From Candidatus Omnitrophota bacterium (lineage in GTDB: Bacteria > Omnitrophota > Gorgyraeia > Gygaellales > Profunditerraquicolaceae): a stretch of DNA of 46,022 nt. The position numbers and the translations under genes are program-made. Of this stretch, positions 34,681 through 42,912 are shown piece by piece (the stretch's first letter is position 1; each line of letters begins with the position of its first letter). A model generated the notes under the pieces. The model worked only from the letters and a program-made list of their open reading frames with translations, made no database searches and was not told where the DNA came from. The stretch spans positions 1 to 46,022 of the forward strand of contig QNCD01000004.1 of NCBI GenBank assembly GCA_003644385.1. Reading direction: 5' to 3'.

Positions 34681-35606
34681 ATTGTTTCTATAACGGCCTG
34701 CGCAAATAAGGGAAGCATTATCTCATGCTGTCCGATAATATAATAACCCTTTCCCCCGGACATCACCGGACGAGCCACTACATTAACCGAAGGCCGGTAT
34801 TGATAAACCATATCGAAATTTGCAGCCGTAAAATCCCGCACTTTATTGCCTAAATTACGCGCCAGGTTCAAGGCTTTTAAAAATACCTCCGGCAATATCA
34901 CCGCCGAGCCGAAATTCAATACTACCCCGCCCTGATTTAAATATCTAAGCTGCTCTGCAAATTGATAAAAATCCCTTATACTGCCTTCGGCGGTAAGCGC
35001 GGCATTAAAGGAAGGATGCTGATGAATAATATCAGTTCCTATGGCAACAAATACATAAACCGGAATTCTGTGTTTATAAGCATTAAATAACAGGCTTAAG
35101 TTCTTATAGCGCAGCCTGGATTTAGTAATTTTGCTTGCTATCGCCTCTCCCAAACCCCGTCCTTCTGCTACCCCATCCGCGGCAGCGTTATTCAGGAATT
35201 CTGCGGTTTCGCGGCCCATACCGAATTTACCGTTCTTTAAATTCTTAGCCACGTCTTCCGAAGTCATTCCCTGAAAAGCAATTTCAAAGTCGTGGATAAT
35301 ACCTGCGCCGTTTAAGCAAAGAGCAGTAATGACTTTTTTCCTTAGCAACTCAATAAGCACAGGGTTCAATCCGCATTTAATCACGTGCGCCCCGGCCATA
35401 AATACTACCGCCTTTTGCCTTTTACGCGCTTTTACCACAGCCTCAACCACAGCACGAAAATCTTTGCCTTTTAATATGTTAGGGAAAGAATTATAAAAGG
35501 CCGAAAAACTTTTTTTCTTTAAAGGCGGCCTGGCAAAATCGCGGGTATTCACTTTGCTGAACCTCTTTTTTATGGAATATGTCTTGACTTTCTCTATTTT
35601 TATCAT
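34677..35606 (-). CDS. Deoxyhypusine-synthase-like protein, function unknown
   Basis: 309 residues resembling the deoxyhypusine synthase fold family. The region FMAGAHVIKCGLNP, LNGAGIIHDFEIAFQG (98-113, the NGA..HD.E motif that binds NAD in DHS) and IGTDIIHQHPSFN are recognisable. The C-terminal half lacks an obvious W-G-K active-site lysine motif seen in true DHS; ARPVMSGGKGYYIIGQHE is there instead. Bacterial members are mostly uncharacterised. It is the first gene after a predicted promoter and overlaps hldA as ATGA, placing it at the head of the Kdo/heptose/Lpt operon. With the predicted start of transcription only about 6 bases upstream it may be translated from a near-leaderless message. 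Confidence 0.65.
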   Translation of the reverse strand: MIKIEKVKTYSIKKRFSKVNTRDFARPPLKKKSFSAFYNSFPNILKGKDFRAVVEAVVKARKRQKAVVFMAGAHVIKCGLNPVLIELLRKKVITALCLNGAGIIHDFEIAFQGMTSEDVAKNLKNGKFGMGRETAEFLNNAAADGVAEGRGLGEAIASKITKSRLRYKNLSLLFNAYKHRIPVYVFVAIGTDIIHQHPSFNAALTAEGSIRDFYQFAEQLRYLNQGGVVLNFGSAVILPEVFLKALNLARNLGNKVRDFTAANFDMVYQYRPSVNVVARPVMSGGKGYYIIGQHEIMLPLFAQAVIETI

Positions 35607-35618
35607 ACCAAAGTTATA

Positions 35619-35646
35619 ATTTTAGCACAAATCCAGCTTAAATCAA
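35619..35646 (-). promoter_or_regulatory. Predicted promoter of the Kdo/Lpt operon
   Basis: Minus strand: -35 TTGATT (35646-35641), 16-base spacer, -10 TAAAAT (35624-35619). It separates the glycosyltransferase cluster from the Kdo genes. Transcription would start about 6 bases before the ATG at 35606, where no ribosome-binding site is seen. Confidence 0.55.
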
Positions 35647-35691
35647 CCTATATTTGCCCTCTTTAGTATTATTAAATACTGTCCCTTTTTA

Positions 35692-37722
35692 TTATAGAAG
35701 TTCCTCTGCAGTATTTATTAACTCTTCTGCGCCTATTGCCTTAAGGCAGGCAAACTCCTTCTTGCAATTATGTGCCAGGCACTCAATGCAGCCGACTTCT
35801 TTATGTAAAATCCTTGCCTTTTCTCCAATCGGGCCCCAGCGCACAGAACTAAGGCCTCTCTGGTTCCTACCAAAGATGGAAATTACCGGTATACCTAAAG
35901 CTGAAGCAATATGTACCGGCCCTGAATCATTAGATATAAACAAGGAAGACCTTTTGAGTATACTGGCTAATTGACTCACCGAGATCTTACCGGCAAGGTT
36001 AACCGCCTGATGGCGCATATTCTTTGCTACTTTTTCTGCTATCGGTAGATCCTTTGGCCCGGCAATAATCAGCGTTTTAAAATTATATTTATCGATTAGC
36101 TTATCAGCGGCTTCGGCAAATCTCTCCGGCGGCCAGATTTTTGAAGGGCAGCTTGCTCCGGGATGGATCGTCAGTAATTTCTGGTTTTGCGGAATCCCTT
36201 CTTCTTTTAAAAAATTTTCCGCCCATTTTTCCGAAGCGTCTTTAATCGGCATATGTAATTCTTTTTCCTCGGCCTTTATACCTAAATGATCCAGCAAATC
36301 AAAATTATAATCTAATTCGTGCTTTTCGCCCCGCTGCTTAGTATGTTTTATTTTATCCGTAAGTAAAAATCCCATTTTGCGGTCGTATCCTAATCTTTTA
36401 GGTATTCCGGATAAAAAAGTCAAAAGATGCGCACGGATGGTAGGATGCAATATAATTGCTAAATCGAACTTTTTCTTCCTTAAAACCCGGGTGAAATTCA
36501 GGGAGTTGTACCAGCTTTTATGTTTTGCTTTTTTATCGTAAATTATAATTTCATCCAGATAGGGGTTGCCCTCGATTATCTCTTTTGTATAAGGCCTGAC
36601 CATCATTGCTAAATATGCCCCGGGATAAGCATCCCTTAATGCTTTTATTACCGGCGTAGACAAAAGCACGTCTCCGATTCTATCCGTCCTGACTATCAAT
36701 ATCCTTTGGAAATTACTTCGGGTAGGGGGTACGGGGTACGGAGTACGGCGCAAAAATAAATTCTTTGCCTCCCTAAAGACATCCTCTACCTTTACTAACT
36801 GCATGCATTCGCTAGTGCCGAACCTGCACTGCGCCTTTTTGCAGGGGCGGCAAGAAATATCTTTTTTTACTACAATACAGTTTCCTGACCAAGGACCGTA
36901 TTTTCTTTCATCAGTAGGGCCGAATAAGGCTACGATGGGCCTATTAAAATAACTGGCCAGATGTAGAATTGCGCTGTCATTCGTAACCACGAGCTTGGCT
37001 TTTTTTAGCAGAGCAGCAAGCTGGCGTATATTGGTCTTTGCGCTTAAATCAAGCGCTGAATCTGCGGCTTTGCTGCAAATATATTCTGCTATATTTTGAT
37101 CTGCTTTATCTCCGGCTAAAACTACTTTTGCCTTAAGATCCTCTGCCAGTAAAGAAACTAATCGGGTGAAGTTTTCCTTTGGCCATCTTTTTATATGGCT
37201 GCGTGCTCCTGCAGCAATAACAATCAATTCATCGGAATCTGTAATTTTATTTTCTTTGAGTATTTTATTAATATATTCTTCGTCTTCGGTATTTATATTT
37301 AAAAAAGCCGCCCGGCTGATTTGTTGCCGGCTGACATCTGAAAGTTGAAGACTGAGCACTCGAAATAAATGCCTATCGCGCATATGCCTGATATTTTTAG
37401 GAAAAATTAAAAAGGGGTTAGTCCTTATTCTAGCCGGAAGAAAAGCGCCGAAGAAAGTGTTGCGTAAATCTACCACCAGGTCAAAATTTTCTTTACTCAA
37501 ATCCTGATATAACTTTATTTTACCTTTCAGCCCCGAATGTTTATCATAAACAATAAGCCTGTGTATTGCAGGATTATTTTCGAAAATCTCTTTCGGGCGG
37601 GGCGAAGCAATAACAATGATTTTGCTCTCAGGGAAATTTTCCTTTAAGTAATCTAAGACCGGCAAAGTCAGGATTACGTCACCTATGTTACTGAGGGTAA
37701 TGAATAAAATTTTAGCGATCAT
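35692..37722 (-). CDS. Tandem GT9 (heptosyltransferase-type) fusion protein
   Basis: 676 residues with two complete GT9 modules, predicted cytoplasmic face of the inner membrane, LPS core assembly. Module 1 (1-335): ILFITLSNIGDVILTLPVL, GARSHIKRWPKENF, VVTNDSAILHLASYF, VALFGPTDERKYGPW, ending in a four-Cys tail (CRPCKKAQCRFGTSEC). Module 2 (345-676): ILIVRTDRIGDVLLSTPVIKAL, HPGASCPSKIWPPERFA, FISNDSGPVHIASALGIPV, ending CIECLAHNCKKEFAC. The linker LRRTPYPVPPTR is encoded by four 7-base repeats. A second, degenerate heptamer array lies in module 1 near residue 125. Overlaps the upstream GT9 gene by 11 bases. Confidence 0.9.
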   Translation of the reverse strand: MIAKILFITLSNIGDVILTLPVLDYLKENFPESKIIVIASPRPKEIFENNPAIHRLIVYDKHSGLKGKIKLYQDLSKENFDLVVDLRNTFFGAFLPARIRTNPFLIFPKNIRHMRDRHLFRVLSLQLSDVSRQQISRAAFLNINTEDEEYINKILKENKITDSDELIVIAAGARSHIKRWPKENFTRLVSLLAEDLKAKVVLAGDKADQNIAEYICSKAADSALDLSAKTNIRQLAALLKKAKLVVTNDSAILHLASYFNRPIVALFGPTDERKYGPWSGNCIVVKKDISCRPCKKAQCRFGTSECMQLVKVEDVFREAKNLFLRRTPYPVPPTRSNFQRILIVRTDRIGDVLLSTPVIKALRDAYPGAYLAMMVRPYTKEIIEGNPYLDEIIIYDKKAKHKSWYNSLNFTRVLRKKKFDLAIILHPTIRAHLLTFLSGIPKRLGYDRKMGFLLTDKIKHTKQRGEKHELDYNFDLLDHLGIKAEEKELHMPIKDASEKWAENFLKEEGIPQNQKLLTIHPGASCPSKIWPPERFAEAADKLIDKYNFKTLIIAGPKDLPIAEKVAKNMRHQAVNLAGKISVSQLASILKRSSLFISNDSGPVHIASALGIPVISIFGRNQRGLSSVRWGPIGEKARILHKEVGCIECLAHNCKKEFACLKAIGAEELINTAEELL
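36721..36748. repeat. Heptamer array (GGTACGG type) in the GT9-GT9 linker
   Basis: Four 7-base units on the + strand: GGTAGGG, GGTACGG, GGTACGG, AGTACGG. They code for the proline-rich linker exactly between the two GT9 modules. Same family as the array in ispG, 26 kb away. Confidence 0.85.
37329..37356. repeat. Degenerate heptamer array (AGCTGAA type) inside GT9 module
   Basis: 7-base periodicity on the + strand: GGCTGAC, ATCTGAA, AGTTGAA, GACTGAG. It codes for the VLSLQLSDVSRQQ stretch of module 1. More diverged than the copies at 707-734 and 4796-4826, as expected of an old insertion under coding selection. Confidence 0.6.
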
Positions 37723-38758
37723 CAGCGAGATTTTCTTTTATTTTCTGAAAAACTTCTTCGGGAGTGATTATTTTCATACAGCGGTTATCCCGGCAATTCA
37801 CAACGTAACAGGGAACTTTACAACCGATATCTTTACGCAAAACTACCGTATTACTTTTTAAAGGATAAGGGCCTGTGATATTTGGTGAAGTGGGCCCAAA
37901 AATCGCAATAATATGTTTGGCGTTTAAGGCATTTGCAATATGTAAAGGCCCGGAGTCTGCAGTAATAAACAGGTCGGCTTTTTTTATAAGCCCTCCCAAT
38001 TGTTTTAAATTAAACTCACCAGCTGCAATTATGGGGCTTGCTTTCATCAAATCCCGGATTTTTTTTGCTAAAAGCCTATCCTGCACGGCGCCGCTGATTA
38101 TTACCCGAGCATTTAAATTCTCTATAAGCATATCCGATAATCTCGCCCAATATTCCGGCGGCCAGCGTTTACAGAACCAGTTCCCCCCGGGGTTTATAAC
38201 TACAAGGAAATCCGAACTGCCCAAAGAATGTTTTTTTAGAAAATTTTCTGCGGATTCCATGTCATGCGCTTCGATATAAAAATCTGCGTGGCTATCCTCT
38301 ACTCTCAAGCCTGCTTTTTCAATAAGGCCCAGGTAATAATTAATCCTGTGAATACTTTCAATCTTAGGGGGACTGATTTTGCAAGTCAAAAGAAACCCGC
38401 GTTTTTTGGTATAATAACCAATTATCTTTTTGATGCCCGCTAAGCGTGTAATTAAGGCGCGGGTAAAAGAACGGTGCAGCAAGAACACCGTATCAAAATT
38501 CTTACGCCTGAGATAATTTATAAATTTTAATTTTGCAAGAAGGCTTCTATGCCTGTCTTTTTCGTCATAGATGATAATCTCATCCAGGCTAGGGTTATTC
38601 TTTAAAATAAAGTAACAACGGCTGGGAATAATACAGGCGAGGTAGCTTTTCGGAAAGTTGCGGCGGATGTTCCTGATTACTGCAGTGGAAAATAAAACAT
38701 CGCCCAGCCAGTTCACGTTAAAAATCAGTATGCGTTTAATTTCAGCTTGTTTATTCAT
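37712..38758 (-). CDS. GT9 heptosyltransferase-type glycosyltransferase
   Basis: Single GT9 module, ADP-heptose:LPS heptosyltransferase-like. I start at ATG 38758 (MNKQAEIKRILIFNVNW); the longest frame begins at 38767 and no ribosome-binding site decides between them. Motifs: ILIFNVNWLGDVLFSTAVIRNI, INPGGNWFCKRWPPEYWARL, LFITADSGPLHIANALN, IAIFGPTSPNITGPYP, and a C-terminal four-Cys tail (GCKVPCYVVNCRDNRCM) before ITPEEVF. About 348 residues. It lies between the deacetylase and the tandem GT9 gene. Confidence 0.9.
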   Translation of the reverse strand: MNKQAEIKRILIFNVNWLGDVLFSTAVIRNIRRNFPKSYLACIIPSRCYFILKNNPSLDEIIIYDEKDRHRSLLAKLKFINYLRRKNFDTVFLLHRSFTRALITRLAGIKKIIGYYTKKRGFLLTCKISPPKIESIHRINYYLGLIEKAGLRVEDSHADFYIEAHDMESAENFLKKHSLGSSDFLVVINPGGNWFCKRWPPEYWARLSDMLIENLNARVIISGAVQDRLLAKKIRDLMKASPIIAAGEFNLKQLGGLIKKADLFITADSGPLHIANALNAKHIIAIFGPTSPNITGPYPLKSNTVVLRKDIGCKVPCYVVNCRDNRCMKIITPEEVFQKIKENLADDR

Positions 38759-38784
38759 ACCTGCCAATTCAAAAACGAATTTAT

Positions 38785-39579
38785 CTAATCATCATCGCGG
38801 TGCTCTTTAATAAAAGTGTAAAACCCCGAGCTTTCTAACCAGAAAACAAATAAGTTATCCGAAGTTGAGGAAATTCTTAGCCTCTTCAATAAAAAAACGT
38901 CGTCATCAGGATACCTTTTTCCGGGAGAAGTCACAACTGCCAGTTCATAGCCTGCGCGCCGGACCATGTTTTTAATCTTTTCGCTGAATCTTCCCTCCGG
39001 ATAACTGAAAGCGGCAATAGGAATCCCCAGCTTTCTTTCCAGTATTTTTTTAGAAAGAAGTATCTCTTTTTGTATCTTTGAATCTGAGGTAAAGTTTACT
39101 AATGGCTCAGGCCCCAGGCAATGGCTGCCAAAATCAACCAATCCCGAACCACGCATTTCTCTGATTTCCTGCCAGCTTAACCTGTCATTCTGGCTCCTTC
39201 CTATTTCATTGACGATTAAAAAAACCGTTGCCGGTATTTGATACTCTTTAAGTACCGGAAAGGCGAATTTATAGTTATCTTTATATCCATCGTCAAAAGT
39301 TATGGCGACTGTACGCATGGGGATAGTCTTTTTTTCCCTGATCAACTTGGCCAATTCATCCAGAGGCAACACATTATAATTAAACTTTTTTAAAAACTGC
39401 ATCTGCCGTTTGAAAGATTCTGCAGAAACTGCCAGCCTGTTTTCCTTTTCGGCGTCCGGCCTGACTGAATGATACATAAGTATGGGGACAACATACTGCT
39501 GCCTGATAAAACTTACTGCCAATAGCACAAAAAGAAAAATTGAAATAAAAAGATAAGTTAATTTCTTATGTTTAAGCAT
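38785..39579 (-). CDS. Polysaccharide deacetylase (NodB domain), membrane-anchored
   Basis: 264 residues. An N-terminal hydrophobic segment (LTYLFISIFLFVLLAVSFI) anchors or exports the protein. The NodB domain begins at VPILMYHSV, with motif 1 VAITFDDGYKDNY. Motif 2 is GSHCLGPEPL where the family has SHTxxHxxL, so the second metal-binding His is Pro. Motif 3 FSYPEGRFSEKI is present. Carbohydrate esterase family 4 proteins deacetylate GlcNAc residues; the missing ligand leaves activity uncertain. It overlaps the GT4 gene upstream by 22 bases. Confidence 0.85.
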   Translation of the reverse strand: MLKHKKLTYLFISIFLFVLLAVSFIRQQYVVPILMYHSVRPDAEKENRLAVSAESFKRQMQFLKKFNYNVLPLDELAKLIREKKTIPMRTVAITFDDGYKDNYKFAFPVLKEYQIPATVFLIVNEIGRSQNDRLSWQEIREMRGSGLVDFGSHCLGPEPLVNFTSDSKIQKEILLSKKILERKLGIPIAAFSYPEGRFSEKIKNMVRRAGYELAVVTSPGKRYPDDDVFLLKRLRISSTSDNLFVFWLESSGFYTFIKEHRDDD

Positions 39580-40661
39580 CCTGAGTAAACCTCCTCGGTA
39601 CTCACAATCATTTTTTCTTTTGTAAAATTTTTTTCTATGAATTGTTTAGCTTTTTTTGCCAAAGATTCTGCTTTTGTCCTATCCGAAATTATTTTAAGAA
39701 TTGCCTGCGAGAGAGCAAAAGAATCCCCAGGTTTTACCATTAATCCGTTTTCTTGGTTCATTAACAAATCCTTGATCCCGCCGATGTCTGTCCCTATCAC
39801 CGGAACAGACATAGTCATGGCTTCCATTAAGCTTAAGCCCAGCCCTTCTTTCAGGGAGGGAAGGACAAACACATCCATAACTGACAAAAATTTTCTGGTA
39901 TCAAAAACAGAAGGGAAGAATATGACGCTATCCTCTAATCCTAAAGAGTTAACCTCTGTCAACAGTTTTTCTCTCATTCTGCCTTCGCCTATAATAATTA
40001 ATCGTATATTGTTAACTTGCTCTTTGGCTTTTTTAACCGCCCTAATAAGATAAATATGGCCTTTCTCCTGTGACAATCTGGCGATAATGCCAATCACCGG
40101 GCCCTTATCTAATCCCAACTCTTTCTTTGTTTCTTCTCGATACTCTGTACTTGGTGAACAATACTTACTAAGATCTATTCCATGCCTGACTACTTTTATC
40201 TCCTGCTCCTTGAGTTTAAAGTCTCTCACCAGGTGATGTTTTACCTCTTCGCTTATGGCAATGACTGTCCTGCCCCAACAGGGCCAGAGCCGGCGTGAAA
40301 GCCTGGTTTTAAAAAAACCGTGGCAGGTGGATACATAAGGAATATGCAAAATTTTACTGAGCAGGCAGCTTAAAACCTGAGTTACCCGCGTATTAGCATG
40401 CAGGATCTCAATTTTTTCCTCTTTGATTATTCTCAAAAGTTTAAAAAAACTAATCAGGATTTTAAAACTCAATTCCGATTTTGTTCTTATCGGAATCGGT
40501 ATAAATTTTATTCCTGAATTTTGAAATTCTTCGGTTAACCTGCCGCCGCTGGAAGCAATATATACGTTATTGCCTCTTTGCTTCAGGCCACCAGCCAACT
40601 CCAATACATATTTACTGATACCGCCGATATTAAGATGGTTGGTTAAGAATAGGATGTTCAT
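39558..40661 (-). CDS. GT4 family glycosyltransferase
   Basis: Retaining glycosyltransferase (GT-B fold) acting on envelope polysaccharide. I start at ATG 40661 (MNILFLTNHLNIGGISKYV): the frame extends upstream to 40739, but those residues come from 7-base repeat DNA and are not conserved in form. Motifs: HANTRVTQVLSCLLSKIL, GIIARLSQEKGHIYLIRA, FVLPSLKEGLGLSLMEAM (E-x7-E nucleotide-sugar motif) and VIGTDIGGIKDLL. About 367 residues. Overlaps the deacetylase gene. Confidence 0.9.
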   Translation of the reverse strand: MNILFLTNHLNIGGISKYVLELAGGLKQRGNNVYIASSGGRLTEEFQNSGIKFIPIPIRTKSELSFKILISFFKLLRIIKEEKIEILHANTRVTQVLSCLLSKILHIPYVSTCHGFFKTRLSRRLWPCWGRTVIAISEEVKHHLVRDFKLKEQEIKVVRHGIDLSKYCSPSTEYREETKKELGLDKGPVIGIIARLSQEKGHIYLIRAVKKAKEQVNNIRLIIIGEGRMREKLLTEVNSLGLEDSVIFFPSVFDTRKFLSVMDVFVLPSLKEGLGLSLMEAMTMSVPVIGTDIGGIKDLLMNQENGLMVKPGDSFALSQAILKIISDRTKAESLAKKAKQFIEKNFTKEKMIVSTEEVYSGCLNIRN

Positions 40662-40666
40662 TGTTA

Positions 40667-40800
40667 ATGTCAAATGACAAAATTCAAATGACAAAATAAA
40701 TTCCTGCCTACCGTCAGGCAGACAAATGTCAAATATCAAAACCTTAGATTTGTCATTTGGTGTCTGTCATTCATTTGTCATTTGTGCTTTGGTATTTGTC
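40667..40800. repeat. Two opposed AATGACA-type heptamer arrays around a small hairpin
   Basis: From 40667 the + strand reads CAAATGA-type units; from 40748 the same unit appears in reverse complement (TTTGTCA, TTTGGTG, TCTGTCA, TTCATTT...), both with 7-base steps. Between them CTGCCT/AGGCAG (40704-40709 with 40716-40721) forms a hairpin. CAAATGACAAA and TTTGTCATTTG can pair across the gap, making a long imperfect stem. The right array encodes the C-terminal tail and stop codon of the GT4-GT9 protein. Confidence 0.8.
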
Positions 40801-42890
40801 TTTAATAATTTTTCTATTGCCTCTAATACTTCTTCCGGAGTAATCATCTCCATGCATTTTTTTCTTCTGCATTTTGATTTATAACATGGGCTACATGAGA
40901 GTGTTTTCTTTATCAATATATATCTTCTGGCATAAGGCATGTGCCTGCGCGGATCAGTAGGCCCAAAAAGCGCGATAAGGGGTACGCCCTGGCTGGCAGC
41001 AATATGCAAAGGGGCGGAATCCGCTGATATATAAACATTGCATTTCCTGATCAAACAGGCAAGCTGGTTTATGCTGGTCTTTGCGCAGGCATTGATTAAT
41101 TTTATATTTTTTAAACTCACCGAAAGGGAATTTGCAATTTTTAAATCTTCCTTTGAGCCGGTGAGCATAACCCGCATATCGCGCTTTGCTAATTCTTCAC
41201 ATAGCCTGGCTAGATGATGAAGCGGCCAATTTTTGCTCATCCATCTGTGACTTGCGCTGATATTTATTCCGATAATTACCTGATTTCCGCTTATCCATTG
41301 AGACCTTAGAAATTCTTCGGCAAAAATCCGGTCTCCCTCGCCGGGCCATAACTCTAAGGAAGAATCCTTTAAATCAATATCCAGCATTTTTAAAATCCTG
41401 AACTGATGATTTACAGGATCTAATATTATTTTGTCATTTTTGACTCTTTTTTTAAGTAAGAAGCTTAGCTTTTTATTGTTATATCCGTAACTCTTTAAAG
41501 GCAGGCTGAGCGCACAAAGTAAATGGCTCTTGCGGTTATTCTGCAGGTCTACAATCAAATCAAAGTTTTTCTTTCTTAATGATGCTGATAAATTTAAAAG
41601 CTGCCTTAGGCCCTTGTCGCGGTATTTATAATCAAATACAATCAACTCGTCGATATATGGGCAGTTTAAAAGTATATCCTTGTATTCCTCCCCGATTAAT
41701 AAGCTGATTTTATGATTTTGCGCAGGGAACCTCTCTCTTAAAGCCCTTAATGCAGGGGTAGACAGGATTATATCGCCTAAAGAGCTGAGCTTAATCACTA
41801 AAATTCTCAAATTACTGAGCGCATCCTCGTATACCTCTTCTGTCTTATCTGCCATAAGACCTAAATTATATTTCTCCTTTACTTTCTCATAAGCGCGGCT
41901 GGCTAAATTACTCCTGAGGTTCTTGTCCTTATAAATCTTTATTACCGCTTCTGCCATGCTTATCGGCTCAGCAGGAGGAACAAGCAGGCCGGTCTGATTA
42001 TCTTCAATAATATCTACCACCCCTCCCACGCGGGTAGCCACCACACATACACCGCTTGCCTGGGCTTCAATGATTACCCTGCCGAATGCTTCATGAGTAG
42101 TAGTAGCTAAAACTAAAACATCTAAATCCGCCATTATTGCAGGGATATCTTTCTGAACCCCTAAAAATTGCGTACGCTGCCAAAGCCCGTATCTCTTTGT
42201 TAAATCCTGGATTTGTTCTCTATACGCTGATTTCGAATCCGGGGCATCGCCGACAATCCAGATTTTAAGACCTGGGGTTTCTTGTGATACCCTGGCCATT
42301 GCCTTTATAAAATGTAAATGGCCTTTTAGCGGAGTCAGTCTTCCCACTATGCCTACGTGGAACTCATTCGCATTTCTGTTATCGGGAGGAATAAATTTAA
42401 ATTTTTCCAGATCAACGCTGCGGGGGATCAATTTTATCCGCTCGTAAGGCACAGCAAAATCATCTATCATATGTCGCGCGATTACGTTACTCAACACTAT
42501 AACCCTCTTGCCCCAGCCCATCACAGAACTAAAAAAGTTTTTTCTGTAATAACCGTGACATGTTGTAATAAAAACTTTTCCGGTTATACGGGAAGCAAAA
42601 TAAGCAATCCACCCCGGGACCCGCGAACGCGCGTGAATGATATCTACATCTTCCTTTCTGATGATTTTGGCTAACTCAAAAATCATTTTTACCACTTTAA
42701 TCAGAGATTTCTTGTGCACAGGCAGTTGATAGTGGACTGCCCCCATGGCTCTGAGATCTTTAACCAAAGCGCCTCCGCTTGAAACTACAACCGCGCCATG
42801 GCCTTTTTTTACCAAATATTTAGCTAAATCTAATGTTCCTGTCTCAACGCCACCGAAATTTAACGCCGGCAGTATCTGTAATATTTTCAT
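40767..42890 (-). CDS. GT4-GT9 fusion glycosyltransferase
   Basis: 707 residues in two modules. GT4 (1-358): ILQILPALNFGGVETGTLDLA, VDIIHARSRVPGWIA, VGIVGRLTPLKGHLHF, TTTHEAFGRVIIEAQASG. GT9 (365-697): ILVIKLSSLGDIILSTPALRAL, VIIGINISASHRWMSKNWP, YISADSAPLHIAASQGVP, LIALFGPTDPRRHMPY, with a four-Cys tail CSPCYKSKCRRKKC and MITPEEVLEAI. The last residues (TNTKAQMTNE) and the stop fall in a 7-base repeat array. Fusion suggests two consecutive sugar additions in the LPS core. Located 22 bases after the lpxL-type gene. Confidence 0.9.
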   Translation of the reverse strand: MKILQILPALNFGGVETGTLDLAKYLVKKGHGAVVVSSGGALVKDLRAMGAVHYQLPVHKKSLIKVVKMIFELAKIIRKEDVDIIHARSRVPGWIAYFASRITGKVFITTCHGYYRKNFFSSVMGWGKRVIVLSNVIARHMIDDFAVPYERIKLIPRSVDLEKFKFIPPDNRNANEFHVGIVGRLTPLKGHLHFIKAMARVSQETPGLKIWIVGDAPDSKSAYREQIQDLTKRYGLWQRTQFLGVQKDIPAIMADLDVLVLATTTHEAFGRVIIEAQASGVCVVATRVGGVVDIIEDNQTGLLVPPAEPISMAEAVIKIYKDKNLRSNLASRAYEKVKEKYNLGLMADKTEEVYEDALSNLRILVIKLSSLGDIILSTPALRALRERFPAQNHKISLLIGEEYKDILLNCPYIDELIVFDYKYRDKGLRQLLNLSASLRKKNFDLIVDLQNNRKSHLLCALSLPLKSYGYNNKKLSFLLKKRVKNDKIILDPVNHQFRILKMLDIDLKDSSLELWPGEGDRIFAEEFLRSQWISGNQVIIGINISASHRWMSKNWPLHHLARLCEELAKRDMRVMLTGSKEDLKIANSLSVSLKNIKLINACAKTSINQLACLIRKCNVYISADSAPLHIAASQGVPLIALFGPTDPRRHMPYARRYILIKKTLSCSPCYKSKCRRKKCMEMITPEEVLEAIEKLLKTNTKAQMTNE

Positions 42891-42912
42891 CTTTATGCTT
42901 GGGAATTTTATT

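Noticed and set aside
40662-40739. N-terminal extension of the GT4 protein to 40739
   Set aside because: These 26 codons come from heptamer repeat and hairpin DNA; the family N-terminus begins at MNILFLTNHL.
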